From Euryhalocaulis sp050486445 (GTDB lineage Bacteria > Pseudomonadota > Alphaproteobacteria > Caulobacterales > Maricaulaceae): a stretch of DNA of 64,000 bases. Numbering within the stretch: position 1 is the stretch's first letter; each line of letters begins with the position of its first letter. The notes under the pieces are model-generated. The model did not search any database and was not told where the DNA came from. It saw nothing but the letters and a program-made list of their open reading frames with translations. Of the stretch, positions 7,528 to 16,807 are shown one piece after another. The position numbers were made by a program, and so were the translations under genes. Where the stretch lies: positions 62,001 through 126,000 of the forward strand of contig JBJHDH010000002.1 in NCBI GenBank assembly GCA_050486445.1. The letters run 5' to 3'.

Positions 7528-8900
7528 GAGCGATCACTTTCGGAAAGGTTGATGGAGGAACCGGAGCCGTGGCTATCGCCGGAGCGCACCGCATGGGCGG
7601 CCATGGTGGTGCCGTGGTTGAGGGCCTGCCGGCGCTGCATCCGCTGCGCCCAGGCAGGAGGACTGCCGGCCGGGCCGGAAGGCGTGGCGGCGGCGGGGTC
7701 GGCGCTCGCGCCGCCGACCGTGCCCATGGAGGACGTGCCACCCGTTGCTCCAAAGCCGGCCCGCGCGCCTTCGGTGAAGCTGGATTTGACGGACTCGCTG
7801 GCACTCGCGGAAGCGCGTTTGAGGGGCGAGATGGCGGCGGAACCGGCTGCACGGGCGATACCGCCAAGGCCGGAAGCAACGCCTGCGGCCCCGGTCTGGC
7901 CGAGCGAGCCGACGCTATAGGCTGCGGTCGCCGCTCCCGCGGCAGCCGCGCCTCCACGAACAGCCGCGGCCCCGCCGGAAAGCGCGGCAGCGCCGCCCCG
8001 AGCGCCGAGCATAGCCGTGCCGCCTGCCGCCGCCCCGCCCGCAAGCACCATGCCGCCGGCAGCGAGGCCCGTGCCAACGGCCGCGCCCGCGCCAAGCTGC
8101 GGCCCGCCGGAGACGATACCGTTGGCGATACCCGGACCAAAAATGCCGAGGCCGAGCAGCGACAGCGCGGCCAGCACGATGGCCATGGCCTCGTCGATGG
8201 TCGGGGTCTGACCGCCGAAACCGGCCGTGAACTGGCTGAACAGAGTCGAGCCGATGCCGATGATAACGGCGAGCACCAAGACCTTGATGCCGGAGGACAC
8301 TACGTTGCCAAGCACCTTCTCGGCCATGAATGCGGTCTTGCCGAACAGGCCGAAGGGGATCAGCACGAAGCCGGCGAGCGTGGTCAGCTTGAACTCGATC
8401 AACGTCACGAAAAGCTGGATGGCGAGGATGAAGAACGCCAATACCACCAGCGCCCAGGCGAACAGCAGGCACGCGATCTGGATGAAGTTCTCAAAGAACG
8501 CGATCCAGCCCATCAGGTCGGAGATGGAATCGAGCAGCGGACGGCCGGCGTCGAGGCCGGTCTGTGCCACGCGGCCCGGCCTCATGAGGTCTTGCGCGGA
8601 AAAGCCGGTGCCCGACGCCATGAGGCCGAGGCCGGCGAAGCTCTCGAAGACGATCCGCGCGAGATTGTTCCAGTTGCTGATGATGTAGGCGAAGACGCCG
8701 ACGAACAGGGTCTTCTTCACCAGCCGCGCGATGGTGTCATCATCCGCACCCCAGGCCCAAAAGAGCGCGGCGAGGGTTACGTCGATAACGATGAGCGTGG
8801 TGGCGATGAATGCCACCTCGCCGCCGAGCAAGCCGAAACCGGAGTCGATGTAGGAAGTGAAGACCCCGAGAAAATTGTCGATGACGCCAGTGTTGCCCAT
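7524..8900 (-). CDS. trbL: Conjugal transfer protein TrbL (VirB6-like)
   Basis: 458 aa polytopic inner-membrane protein of the mating channel. The first ~250 residues hold several hydrophobic segments, for example VAFIATTLIVIDVTLAALFW, IACLLFAWALVVLAFFI, LAGFVLIPFGLFG and VLVLAVIIGIGSTLF. Then comes a Gly/Ala-rich low-complexity region (about 270-350) and a Ser/Gly/Pro-rich hydrophilic tail, both usual in TrbL. It starts 4 nt after the trbK-alt stop. Confidence 0.88.
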   Translation of the reverse strand: MGNTGVIDNFLGVFTSYIDSGFGLLGGEVAFIATTLIVIDVTLAALFWAWGADDDTIARLVKKTLFVGVFAYIISNWNNLARIVFESFAGLGLMASGTGFSAQDLMRPGRVAQTGLDAGRPLLDSISDLMGWIAFFENFIQIACLLFAWALVVLAFFILAIQLFVTLIEFKLTTLAGFVLIPFGLFGKTAFMAEKVLGNVVSSGIKVLVLAVIIGIGSTLFSQFTAGFGGQTPTIDEAMAIVLAALSLLGLGIFGPGIANGIVSGGPQLGAGAAVGTGLAAGGMVLAGGAAAGGTAMLGARGGAAALSGGAAAVRGGAAAAGAATAAYSVGSLGQTGAAGVASGLGGIARAAGSAAISPLKRASASASESVKSSFTEGARAGFGATGGTSSMGTVGGASADPAAATPSGPAGSPPAWAQRMQRRQALNHGTTMAAHAVRSGDSHGSGSSINLSESDRS

Positions 8901-8904
8901 GCGC

Positions 8905-9192
8905 TCACCGCCCTTCGCTGGATTGCGGCGTGGCTGGTGCTGGCGTGCGGCCGAGGAAACGGTCGCGGGTCTCGGCCCACACGCGCAGACACTCGGCGTC
9001 GCTTGCGGCGGCTTCGCCGAGCTGCTGGCAACGGCGCTGGCCTTCGCGCAGCGGGTCGGCCGGCGGCTGGAGGGTCGGCGCGGGACGGGGCGCGGAAGGT
9101 TCTTCCTTCCGCGCCATGTCTATCGCGGTCGCCGTGACGGCGATGGCGATGAACACCACGGCCCCGAGCCGGGCCAGCATCTTGCCGTCCAT
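8905..9192 (-). CDS. Putative entry-exclusion protein TrbK-alt
   Basis: 95 aa. A short N-terminus, one hydrophobic segment (LARLGAVVFIAIAVTATAI, about 6-24), then a periplasmic tail with two cysteines (RRCQQLGEAAASDAECLRVWAETRDRFLG). The C-x(12)-C pattern and the place between trbJ and trbL fit the TrbK-alt family, thought to stop redundant transfer between donors. It should sit in the inner membrane facing the periplasm. Entry exclusion is inferred from family and position. Confidence 0.75.
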   Translation of the reverse strand: MDGKMLARLGAVVFIAIAVTATAIDMARKEEPSAPRPAPTLQPPADPLREGQRRCQQLGEAAASDAECLRVWAETRDRFLGRTPAPATPQSSEGR

Positions 9193-9206
9193 GGCGAGCC
9201 TCCCGG

Positions 9207-9980
9207 TCAGTTGCTGTTGTTGAACATCTGCGCATTGCCCGGCTGATAACCGCTGCCCGGCGTGAGGAAGCGGCGGCGCTGCTCGCGGCCCTGTTCGGCG
9301 GCGGCTACGCGTTCCGCCTCGGTCAGCGCATCAGCTCGGCCGTTCGCCGCCATCAGCGCGATCAGGTCGGAAAGCTGCTGCGACTGGAGCGCGAGAAGCT
9401 GGTTGCCCGCCTGCGTCGCCTGCAATGCCCCGGTCGCGCCTTGGCTCTGGCCTACAAGGGCTGCCATCTCGGCGCGGTTGCTGTCGATATTACCGACCGC
9501 ACCCGCCTGAACGCGCATGGCGTCCTGCAAGCCGCCGACCGTGTTCTCCCAGCGCGAGCGCGCATCGGCGACAAGCTGGGCGTCGGTCGCGGACAGCGAG
9601 ATGTTGCCATATTGCTGCTGGAACGCTTGGTCGATCTGGCCGACCTCGAACGCGATGTTCTGCGCCTGTCCCAAGAGCTGCTGCGTGCGGCTCACGTTCT
9701 GCTGGAGCTGCTGGAGCGAGGAATACGGCAGGCTCGCCAGATTGCGGGCCTGATTGATGAGCATTTGCGCCTCGTTCTGGAGGCTCTGAATCTGATTGTT
9801 GATTTGCTCCAGCGTGCGCGCGGCGGTCAGCACGTTTTGGGCGTAGTTGCTCGGGTCGAAGACGATGCGGCCGAAGCCGAATTGCGCATGGGCCGGGCTT
9901 GCCAGCATGGGCGACAGCGCGATAGGCACGGCGAGCGCCAGCGCGAGGGCCGAGGCCCCGACGATCTTGCAGTAGGTCAT
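9207..9980 (-). CDS. trbJ: Conjugal transfer protein TrbJ (VirB5-like)
   Basis: 257 aa exported protein. A Sec signal peptide ends at PMLASPAHAQFGFG. The mature part is Gln-rich and helical: ARTLEQINNQIQSLQNEAQM, LQQLQQNVSRTQQLLGQAQ, matching the VirB5/TrbJ pilus-tip family. ATG 9980 overlaps the trbE stop by 4 nt and places the signal peptide at the start; a longer open frame upstream falls inside trbE. Confidence 0.88.
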   Translation of the reverse strand: MTYCKIVGASALALALAVPIALSPMLASPAHAQFGFGRIVFDPSNYAQNVLTAARTLEQINNQIQSLQNEAQMLINQARNLASLPYSSLQQLQQNVSRTQQLLGQAQNIAFEVGQIDQAFQQQYGNISLSATDAQLVADARSRWENTVGGLQDAMRVQAGAVGNIDSNRAEMAALVGQSQGATGALQATQAGNQLLALQSQQLSDLIALMAANGRADALTEAERVAAAEQGREQRRRFLTPGSGYQPGNAQMFNNSN

Positions 9981-12469
9981 GAACGGGTCTCCTGTGTGGG
10001 GTGGGTATCCGGCACGGCCGGCGCGGCGGATTCCGGCCGGTCGGCGAGATTGGTGAGGTTTGGGATCAGGTCGGCGGCCCAATCGACACCGCGCTCGCGC
10101 AGCCAGGCGGCGAGGAAGCCGTCGCTTCCATGCTCGACGTGGATGCTCTCGATGTCGGCCTGGTCGGATTTGGCGGACGCGGCGCAGAGGGCGAGGCCGA
10201 CTTCGGACAGGCCAAGCTCGAACAGGCGATTGCCGCGCCGCGACTGGCAGTAGTAATCCCGCTTGGGCGTGGCGCGTGCGAGGATTTCGATCTGTCTGTC
10301 GTTCAAGCCGAAGCGGCGATAGATGGCTGTGATCTGCGGTTCGATGGCCCGCTCGTTCGGCAGCAAGAGCCGCGTCGGGCAGCTCTCGATAATCGCGGGC
10401 GCGATGTTGCTGCCGTCAATGTCGGACAGGCTTTGCGTGGCGAAGATGACGCTGGCGTTCTTCTTGCGCAGCGTTTTCAGCCATTCGCGGAGCTGGCCGG
10501 CGAAACCCTCGTCGTCCAGCGCAAGCCAGCCCTCGTCGATGATGAGCAGCGTGGGCCGCCCGTCGAGCCGGTCGCCGATGCGATGGAAGAGATAGGCGAG
10601 CACGGCCGGGGCCGCGCCGGTCCCGACAAGGCCCTCGATCTCGAAGGCTTGCACATCGGCCGATCCCAAATGCTCTGTCTCGGCGTCGAGCAGCCGGCCA
10701 TAGGCACCGCCGACGCAGAAAGGCCGGAGCGCCTGTTTCAGATCGTTGGATTGCAGCAGGACCGCGAGGCCGGTGATGGTGCGTTCCTCGACCGGTGCGG
10801 ACGCCAGCGAAGTCAGCGCCGTCCAAAGATGCTCTTTGACCTCGGGCGTGATGGCGACACCCTCGCGCATGAGGATGGCGGCGATCCAGTCGCCGGCCCA
10901 TGCGCGTTCATAGGTGTCATGGATGCGTGCAAGCGGCTGGAGCGAAACGGACGCCTCGGCCCCTTCTGTGAGGTCGCCGCCTAAATCGTGCCAGTCGCCG
11001 CCCATGGCGAGCGACGCGGCCCGGATGCTGCCGCCGAAGTCGAAGGCGAACACCTGCGATCCTGCATAGCGGCGGAACTGCAAGGCCATGAGCGCCAGCA
11101 GCACGGACTTGCCCGCACCCGTGGGGCCGACGACTAGGGTATGCCCCACGTCGCCGACATGGAGGGAAAACCGGAACGGGGTTGAGCCTTCGGTCTTTGC
11201 ATAAAGCAGAGAGGGCGCACCGAAATGCTCGTCCCGTTCCGGCCCCGCCCACACCGCTGAAAGCGGGATCATGTGGGCGAGATTCAAAGTGCTGATGGGC
11301 GGCTGGCGGACATTCGCGTAGGCGTGTCCGGGCAGACTGCCGAGCCATGCGTCAACTGCGTTGACGGTCTCGGCCATGGCGGTGAAGTCACGGCACTGAA
11401 CGATCTTCTCGACCAGGCGCAGCTTCTCGTCGGCAATGCGCGGGTCGGCATCCCAAACCGTGACGGTGGCGGTGACGTAGGCCATGCCCGCCACGTCCGC
11501 GCCGAGTTCCTGCAACGCCATGTCGGCGTCGAGCGCCTTGTTCGCCGCGTCGGTGTCCACGAGCGCGGATTGCTCGTTAGTCATCACCTCTTTCAGAATC
11601 GCGGCGATGGACTTCCGCTTGGCGAACCACTGACGGCGGATGCGGGTCAGCAGCCGCGTGGCGTCGGTCTTATCGAGCAGGATCGCCCGCGTGCTCCAGC
11701 GATATGGAAACGGCAGGCGGTTCATTTCATCGAGCAGGCCGGGCGTCGTCGCGGTGGGGAATCCCACGATAGTCAGGACGCGCAGATGCGCGCCGCCAAG
11801 GCGCGGCTCCAGCCCGCCGGTCAACGGCTGGTCGGCCAGCAGCGCATCGAGATACATCGGCACTTCCGGCACGCGCACGCGATGCCGGTTGGTCGATATG
11901 GTCGAATGAAGGTAGGTCAGTGTCTGGCTATCATCGAGCCAGCGACATTCGGGCATGAAGCCGTCGAGCAGCGCCAGCACGCGGTCGGTGCGGTCGATGA
12001 AGGCGCGCAGCAGCTCCCACGGGTCCACGCCGGATTGCTCCCGGCCCTCATAGAGCCATGTTTCGGCGCGGGCGGCTTCCTCGGCCGGGGGCAGCCAGAG
12101 GAAAGTGAGGAAGTAGCCGGACACGAAATGCGCACCCGCTTCCTCGAACCCGGCCTTGCGCTCCGCATCGACCAGAGCCGACGCGGCGTCGGGAAAGGTG
12201 CTGTCGGGATAGGTCGCGGCCTCGCTGCGCTGCGCCTCGACGAAGATGCTCCAGCCGGAGCCGAGGCGGCGCACGGCGTTGTTGATGCGGCCGGCAACGG
12301 CGACCAGCTCGGCCGCGACGGCGGAATCCAGATCGGGACCGCGAAACTTGGCTGTCCTCTGAAAACTCCCGTCCTTGTTCAAGACGACGCCGGAGCAGAC
12401 CAGCGCGGCCCATGGCAGGTAGTCGGCGAGCCGGGTGGCGGTGCGGCGGTATTCGGCAAGGTTCATCAT
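9977..12469 (-). CDS. trbE: Conjugal transfer ATPase TrbE (VirB4-like)
   Basis: 830 aa, the main energising ATPase of the type IV channel, at the inner membrane. The N-terminal CagE/VirB4 domain holds LADYLPWAALVCSGVVLNKD. The Walker A is VVGPTGAGKSVLLALMA, Walker B is TLLIIDEGWLALDD, followed by FATQSLSDIDGS. Length is normal for TrbE. It starts 10 nt after trbD. It should work with TrbB and the coupling protein TraG. Confidence 0.93.
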   Translation of the reverse strand: MMNLAEYRRTATRLADYLPWAALVCSGVVLNKDGSFQRTAKFRGPDLDSAVAAELVAVAGRINNAVRRLGSGWSIFVEAQRSEAATYPDSTFPDAASALVDAERKAGFEEAGAHFVSGYFLTFLWLPPAEEAARAETWLYEGREQSGVDPWELLRAFIDRTDRVLALLDGFMPECRWLDDSQTLTYLHSTISTNRHRVRVPEVPMYLDALLADQPLTGGLEPRLGGAHLRVLTIVGFPTATTPGLLDEMNRLPFPYRWSTRAILLDKTDATRLLTRIRRQWFAKRKSIAAILKEVMTNEQSALVDTDAANKALDADMALQELGADVAGMAYVTATVTVWDADPRIADEKLRLVEKIVQCRDFTAMAETVNAVDAWLGSLPGHAYANVRQPPISTLNLAHMIPLSAVWAGPERDEHFGAPSLLYAKTEGSTPFRFSLHVGDVGHTLVVGPTGAGKSVLLALMALQFRRYAGSQVFAFDFGGSIRAASLAMGGDWHDLGGDLTEGAEASVSLQPLARIHDTYERAWAGDWIAAILMREGVAITPEVKEHLWTALTSLASAPVEERTITGLAVLLQSNDLKQALRPFCVGGAYGRLLDAETEHLGSADVQAFEIEGLVGTGAAPAVLAYLFHRIGDRLDGRPTLLIIDEGWLALDDEGFAGQLREWLKTLRKKNASVIFATQSLSDIDGSNIAPAIIESCPTRLLLPNERAIEPQITAIYRRFGLNDRQIEILARATPKRDYYCQSRRGNRLFELGLSEVGLALCAASAKSDQADIESIHVEHGSDGFLAAWLRERGVDWAADLIPNLTNLADRPESAAPAVPDTHPTQETRS

Positions 12470-12479
12470 GGCCGCGCCC

Positions 12480-12761
12480 TCACACCGCCAGATGGCCGGG
12501 GATGCGGAGATGCCGCCGCCCGACCTCTACGAATTGGGGATCGCGTTTCGCTGCCCATACGGCCGCGAAATGGCCGACCACCCAGATGGCCAGCCCCGCC
12601 AGCCAGAGTTGGAGACCGATGCCGATGGCGGCGGCGAGTGTGCCGTTGATGATGGCAATGGAGCGCGGTGCGCCGCCGAGCAAAATATGCTCGGTCAACG
12701 CCCTGTGGACCGGAACGGTGAAGCCCGGCACCGCGTCGAGTTGTTCGAAACCGCCCGCCAT
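12480..12761 (-). CDS. trbD: Conjugal transfer protein TrbD (VirB3-like)
   Basis: 93 aa inner-membrane protein that partners TrbE. It opens FEQLDAVPGFTVPVHRALTE, then GGAPRSIAIINGTLAAAIGI and a hydrophobic hairpin (LQLWLAGLAIWVVGHFAAVW), then the conserved-type tail AKRDPQFVEVGRRHL. ATG 12761 shares its A with the trbC stop (TGATG), so coupling to trbC is likely. A longer in-frame extension overlaps trbC and is not family-like. Confidence 0.85.
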   Translation of the reverse strand: MAGGFEQLDAVPGFTVPVHRALTEHILLGGAPRSIAIINGTLAAAIGIGLQLWLAGLAIWVVGHFAAVWAAKRDPQFVEVGRRHLRIPGHLAV

Positions 12762-13090
12762 CAAACGAGCGCCCCGCCGCCGAACGAGAAGAACGACAGG
12801 AAGAAGCTCGATGCGGCGAAGGCGATGCTGAGCCCGAACACGATCTGGATCAGGCGGCGGAAGCCGCCCGACGTGTCGCCGAAGGCCAGCGTCAGGCCGG
12901 TGATGATAATGATGATCACGGCCACGATGCGGGCCACGGGACCTTCGATCGACTGGAGGATGCTTTGAAGCGGCGCTTCCCACGGCATTGACGAGCCGGA
13001 TGCGAAGGCGGGTTCGGCGAGCAGAAGCCCGAGCACAAGGGCACCTGCATGGAGCGGCCAGCGCGGATAGATGAGGTTCAGTCTGTTCAT
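12761..13090 (-). CDS. trbC: Conjugal transfer protein TrbC (VirB2-like pilin)
   Basis: 109 aa prepilin. A signal-like N-terminus ends LLLAEPAFASGSS; the mature part has two hydrophobic segments, ARIVAVIIIIITGLTLAFGD and IQIVFGLSIAFAASSFFLSF. These are typical of VirB2/TrbC pilins, which are processed and sometimes cyclised by a TraF-type peptidase (a candidate sits at 22978). It overlaps the trbB stop by 4 nt. Confidence 0.88.
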   Translation of the reverse strand: MNRLNLIYPRWPLHAGALVLGLLLAEPAFASGSSMPWEAPLQSILQSIEGPVARIVAVIIIIITGLTLAFGDTSGGFRRLIQIVFGLSIAFAASSFFLSFFSFGGGALV

Positions 13091-14055
13091 GGTTGGTCTC
13101 CGTGTTGTTGCAATGCGTAGTCACCGTCGTGCCCCAGGCCCTCGACGCGGGCGAGTTCGGCCAGCCGGCGCGCAGCCCCGCGCCCGGAAAGGACAGCAAC
13201 AAGGTCGATGGTCTCCGCGATCAGCGCGCGGGGGACGGTGACGACAGCCTCCTGAATGAGCTGTTCGAGCCGACGCAGCGCGCCGATGCCGGTGCCGGCA
13301 TGGATGGTGCCGATGCCGCCGGGGTGCCCCGTGCCCCACGCTTTCAGAAGATCGAGGGCTTCCGCGCCGCGCACCTCGCCGATGGGGATGCGGTCGGGGC
13401 GCAGGCGTAGCGAGGACCGGACCAGATCGGAAAGCGTGGCGACGCCATCCTTGGTCCGCATGGCGACGAGGTTCGGCGCAGCGCATTGCAGTTCGCGGGT
13501 GTCCTCGATGATGACGACGCGATCCGCCGTCTTCGCCACCTCGGCGAGCAGCGCGTTGGTCAGCGTCGTCTTGCCGGTGCTGGTGCCGCCCGCCACGAGG
13601 ATGTTGGCGCGGGAAGAAACGGCTGCGCGTAACGTCGCGGCCTGATCGGCGGACATGATGCCCGCCGCCACATAGTCGTCGAGCGTGAACACCGCGACGG
13701 CCGGCTTGCGGATTGCAAAGGTCGGCGCGGCGACCACGGGCGGCAGCAGGCCCTCGAATCTTTCGCCAGACTCCGGCAACTCGGCCGAGACGCGCGGGCT
13801 GCGCGGATGAACCTCCGCGCCGACATGGTGCGCGACGAGGCGCACGATGCGCTCGCCATCGGCGGCGGACAGGCGCTCGCCAGTGTCGGCCAGCCCTTCG
13901 GAAAGACGGTCGATCCACAACCGCCCGTCCGGGTTCAACATCACCTCGACCACGGCCGGGTCTTCGAGAAGCCGGGCGATGGCGGGGCCAAGCGCGGTGC
14001 GCAACATGCGCGCGCCGCGCTGGATCGCTTCCTGTCTGTGATGGTTGGCGGTCAT
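13087..14055 (-). CDS. trbB: Conjugal transfer ATPase TrbB (VirB11-like)
   Basis: 322 aa hexameric ATPase at the base of the channel. The N-domain has LEDPAVVEVMLNPDGRLWID; the ATPase core has Walker A VAGGTSTGKTTLTNALL, the Asp box VVIIEDTRELQC and Walker B/His box LRPDRIPIGEVRGAEALDLL, then GIGTIHAGTG. It is the first gene of the trb operon. The 145 bp upstream carry the 20-bp repeat shared with the traG upstream region. Confidence 0.93.
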   Translation of the reverse strand: MTANHHRQEAIQRGARMLRTALGPAIARLLEDPAVVEVMLNPDGRLWIDRLSEGLADTGERLSAADGERIVRLVAHHVGAEVHPRSPRVSAELPESGERFEGLLPPVVAAPTFAIRKPAVAVFTLDDYVAAGIMSADQAATLRAAVSSRANILVAGGTSTGKTTLTNALLAEVAKTADRVVIIEDTRELQCAAPNLVAMRTKDGVATLSDLVRSSLRLRPDRIPIGEVRGAEALDLLKAWGTGHPGGIGTIHAGTGIGALRRLEQLIQEAVVTVPRALIAETIDLVAVLSGRGAARRLAELARVEGLGHDGDYALQQHGDQP

Positions 14056-14172
14056 GTCGGCCCCGGTTTCTGGCGGGACGCGACAGGCGTCCCCGGATCG
14101 GGGTCGATTAAGAGAGGCCGAAATCCGGCCGGTTCAACAAGTATCTAAGCGCGTGCGGGTATCGGCGGCGAA

Positions 14173-14192
14173 CGGCGGCAAATAGGATGGGT
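14173..14192. repeat. 20-bp repeat upstream of trbB
   Basis: CGGCGGCAAATAGGATGGGT is identical to 16752-16771. This copy lies about 120 bp before trbB, the other about 100 bp before traG, in the same orientation relative to the genes. A shared control site for both operons is the simplest reading. Confidence 0.45.
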
Positions 14193-14200
14193 GTGATTGT

Positions 14201-14662
14201 TCAAGCCTGATCGCCGCTGGTCTCGGACTGATCCGGCGAGGGATCGTCGCGGAGTGAGTCGATGTCGCGCGACAGCTCTTTCAGGAACCTGTCGCCCGTC
14301 GCCAACCGCCGGCCGAGATTCTGCATGAAGCCCTCGAACCGTTCCGCGCCTTTCGCGCGGGCGGCGGATTGCGCGGTCCCTGAAAGCGGCGGCGTGGCGG
14401 TCAGCCAGAAAAGGATGAACAGCGAGACCGTCTCGCCGAGCACGGCGAGATCTAGGTCGAGCGCGTCGATCTGGCGGCCGAGCTTGTCCAGGCGGCGCGA
14501 CATGGCCGCCTCAAGCCGGTCGGTGGAATCGCCGGACAGGTAGGACGTGACCGCCGCCTCCACGATGGCGGATTTCGAGACCCTGCGGCGAAGCGCCAGC
14601 GCCTCGATCCGAGGCATGAGCGCGGGGTCGAAATAGAGATTCAGGCGGGTTCGGGTAGCCAT
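14201..14662 (-). CDS. CopG/RHH-type accessory protein of traG
   Basis: 153 aa from ATG 14662. The N-terminal ribbon-helix-helix reads TRTRLNLYFDPALMPRIEAL then RRRVSKSAIVEAAVTSYLS. The central part has a short hydrophobic patch (VSLFILFWLTATPPLSG) and the tail is charged. Proteins like this sit next to traG in alphaproteobacterial ICEs, as TraD-like or relaxosome accessory proteins. I preferred 14662, 10 nt after the traG stop, over ATG 14692, which overlaps traG by 20 nt. Confidence 0.72.
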   Translation of the reverse strand: MATRTRLNLYFDPALMPRIEALALRRRVSKSAIVEAAVTSYLSGDSTDRLEAAMSRRLDKLGRQIDALDLDLAVLGETVSLFILFWLTATPPLSGTAQSAARAKGAERFEGFMQNLGRRLATGDRFLKELSRDIDSLRDDPSPDQSETSGDQA

Positions 14663-14672
14663 GGACGTGTCC

Positions 14673-16652
14673 TCAAAGATCGATTCCGTCATCGGGGTTC
14701 ATCGCCACCTGCCGCGCCACCATCCTCATGCGCTGGCGCATGGCGCGCGCCTTGGCCGCGTCAACGTCCGGCTCATCGTCCAGAAACTCGAACTCCTGTT
14801 CGGGCGTCGGCGGGGCGACGATTTCCTCATGCTCGGGCAATTCCGGCTCGCGGCGGATACCGGCATTGTCCGGGTCGCCCTCGGTCCCCCCGGTCGCGGC
14901 CGTCGCATTCGTCACCACGACCACGCGGCACGACCAATCGTCGGCTGACGGTCGCTCGGCAGCGGGATCGGCCGCCGGATCGGGCGGGGTCAGGATGCGT
15001 TCCTTGAACCGCGCGTCCTCGTAGTAGCGGGCCTTGGTGGCGCGGATCGGCGGCGTGCCGGCCACCATGACGATTTCCTCGGTGGGCGGAAGCTGCATGA
15101 TCTCGCCCGGCGTCATCAACGGCCGCGCCGTCTCCTGCCGGGAGACCATGAGATGCCCTAACCACGGGGCCAATCGGTGCCCGGCAAAGTTGGTGGAGTC
15201 ACGCAGCTCGGTCGCGGTGCCGAGTGCATCGCTGACTCTTTTGGCGGTCCTCTCGTCGTTCGTGGCGAACGCGACGCGGACATGGCAGTTGTCGAGGATC
15301 GCGTTGTTCTGGCCGTAGGCGCGCTCGATCTGATTGAGGCTCTGCGCGATCAGGAAGGACTTGAGGCCATAGCCCGCCATGAAGGCAAGTGCGGATTCAA
15401 AGAAATCGAGCCGGCCCAGGGCGGGAAACTCGTCGAGCATGAGCAGCAGGCGATGGCGCTTGCCGGACGTGCTCAATTCCTCGGTCAACCGCCTGCCGAT
15501 CTGATTGAGGATCAGGCGAATGAGCGGCTTGGTGCGGTTGATGTCGGACGGCGGCACGACGAGGTAGAGCGTGACCGGCTGGCGGCTGCCGACAAGATCG
15601 GCGATGCGCCAGTCGCATCGTGCCGTCACCCGCGCCACCACGGGATCGCGGTAGAGGCCGAGAAACGACATGGCGGTGCTCAACACGCCCGACCGTTCGT
15701 TCTCGGATTTGTTCAACAGCTCGCGAGCCGACGAGGCGATGACGGGATGAACGCCGGCTTCGCCGAGATGCGGCGTGTCCATCATCGCGCGCAACGTCGC
15801 CTCGACCGGGCGGCGGGGATCGGACAGGAAGTTGGCGACGCCGGCCAGCGTCTTGTCGGGTTCGGCATAGAGGACGTGCAGGATCGCGCCGACCAGCAGG
15901 CTATGGCTGGTCTTCTCCCAATGATTCCTTTTGTCGAGGCTGCCTTCGGGATCGACCAGAATATCCGCGATGTTCTGCACGTCGCGGACTTCCCATTCGC
16001 CCTGCCGCACCTCCAGCAGCGGATTATATGCGGAGGACTTCGCGTTGGTCGGGTCGAACAACAGGACGCGGCCGTGCTTCGCCCGGAAGCCGGCTGTCAG
16101 CGTCCAGTTCTCGCCCTTGATGTCATGGACGATGCAACTGCCCGGCCAGGTCAGTAAGGTGGGGACCACCAGACCGACACCTTTGCCGCTGCGGGTCGGG
16201 GCAAAGCACAAGACATGCTCCGGGCCGTCATGGCGCAAATAGTCGCGCTCGTATCGGCCGAGCACGACCCCATCGGGGCCGAGCAGCCCGGCGGATCGGA
16301 TTTCGCGATCCTCGGCCCATCGCGCCGAACCATAGGTCGCGATGTTGCGGGCTTCGCGCGCCCGGATGATGGACATGAGGATGGCGGCGACGATGGCGAT
16401 GAAGCCGCCGGAAGCGGCGATGATCGCGCCCTCGACGAAGATCGCTGGCGCGTAGGCATCGAAGGAAAACCACCACCAGAAAAATACCGGAGGGTAATAG
16501 ACCGGCCAGCCGGCCAGCTCGAACCACGGATTGCCGAGCTGCGGTTGGAAGCCGAGGCGGAAGGCGACCCATTGCGTCGCCGCCCAGGTCATCACCAGAA
16601 CGATGGTGAAGACGACAGCGATCTGACCCCAAAGGATTCGACCTCCGCGCAT
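14673..16652 (-). CDS. traG: Type IV coupling protein TraG (VirD4-like)
   Basis: 659 aa inner-membrane ATPase that hands the relaxase-DNA complex to the Trb channel. Two N-terminal membrane regions (IAVVFTIVLVMTWAATQWV; a second at about 70-95) precede the ATPase: Walker A CFAPTRSGKGVGLVVPTLL, TWPGSCIVHDIKGENW, Walker B LLLMLDEFPALGRLDFFE, then FLIAQSLNQIERAYGQNN. The C-terminus is an acidic tail (EQEFEFLDDEPDVDAAKARA). Length is normal for TraG/VirD4. The relaxase lies on the same strand 2.7 kb upstream, separated by three cargo genes. Confidence 0.93.
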   Translation of the reverse strand: MRGGRILWGQIAVVFTIVLVMTWAATQWVAFRLGFQPQLGNPWFELAGWPVYYPPVFFWWWFSFDAYAPAIFVEGAIIAASGGFIAIVAAILMSIIRAREARNIATYGSARWAEDREIRSAGLLGPDGVVLGRYERDYLRHDGPEHVLCFAPTRSGKGVGLVVPTLLTWPGSCIVHDIKGENWTLTAGFRAKHGRVLLFDPTNAKSSAYNPLLEVRQGEWEVRDVQNIADILVDPEGSLDKRNHWEKTSHSLLVGAILHVLYAEPDKTLAGVANFLSDPRRPVEATLRAMMDTPHLGEAGVHPVIASSARELLNKSENERSGVLSTAMSFLGLYRDPVVARVTARCDWRIADLVGSRQPVTLYLVVPPSDINRTKPLIRLILNQIGRRLTEELSTSGKRHRLLLMLDEFPALGRLDFFESALAFMAGYGLKSFLIAQSLNQIERAYGQNNAILDNCHVRVAFATNDERTAKRVSDALGTATELRDSTNFAGHRLAPWLGHLMVSRQETARPLMTPGEIMQLPPTEEIVMVAGTPPIRATKARYYEDARFKERILTPPDPAADPAAERPSADDWSCRVVVVTNATAATGGTEGDPDNAGIRREPELPEHEEIVAPPTPEQEFEFLDDEPDVDAAKARAMRQRMRMVARQVAMNPDDGIDL

Positions 16653-16751
16653 CCAGACTCCAATCGGCGAAAGAGACGGAGCCGATCAGAGAGTAGGCAT
16701 TTTCGGGGGAGGCAACAGGAAAGGAGATGCGGGAGGGCTGCCGGATACTGT

Positions 16752-16771
16752 CGGCGGCAAATAGGATGGGT
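16752..16771. repeat. 20-bp repeat upstream of traG
   Basis: Exact second copy of the 14173-14192 sequence, about 100 bp before the traG start. The gap 16653-16807 otherwise shows nothing I can name. A shared regulatory site of the two transfer operons is inferred. Confidence 0.45.
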
Positions 16772-16807
16772 TGCGTTGGTCGCGTAGCCGACGAGCCGCC
16801 GGGATTG

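Noticed and set aside
7569..9137. 522-aa + strand open frame opposite trbL/trbK
   Set aside because: Low-complexity antisense product; the minus strand has clear TrbL features.
11273..12649. 458-aa + strand open frame opposite trbE
   Set aside because: Antisense of a strongly coding VirB4-type ATPase; no motif of its own.
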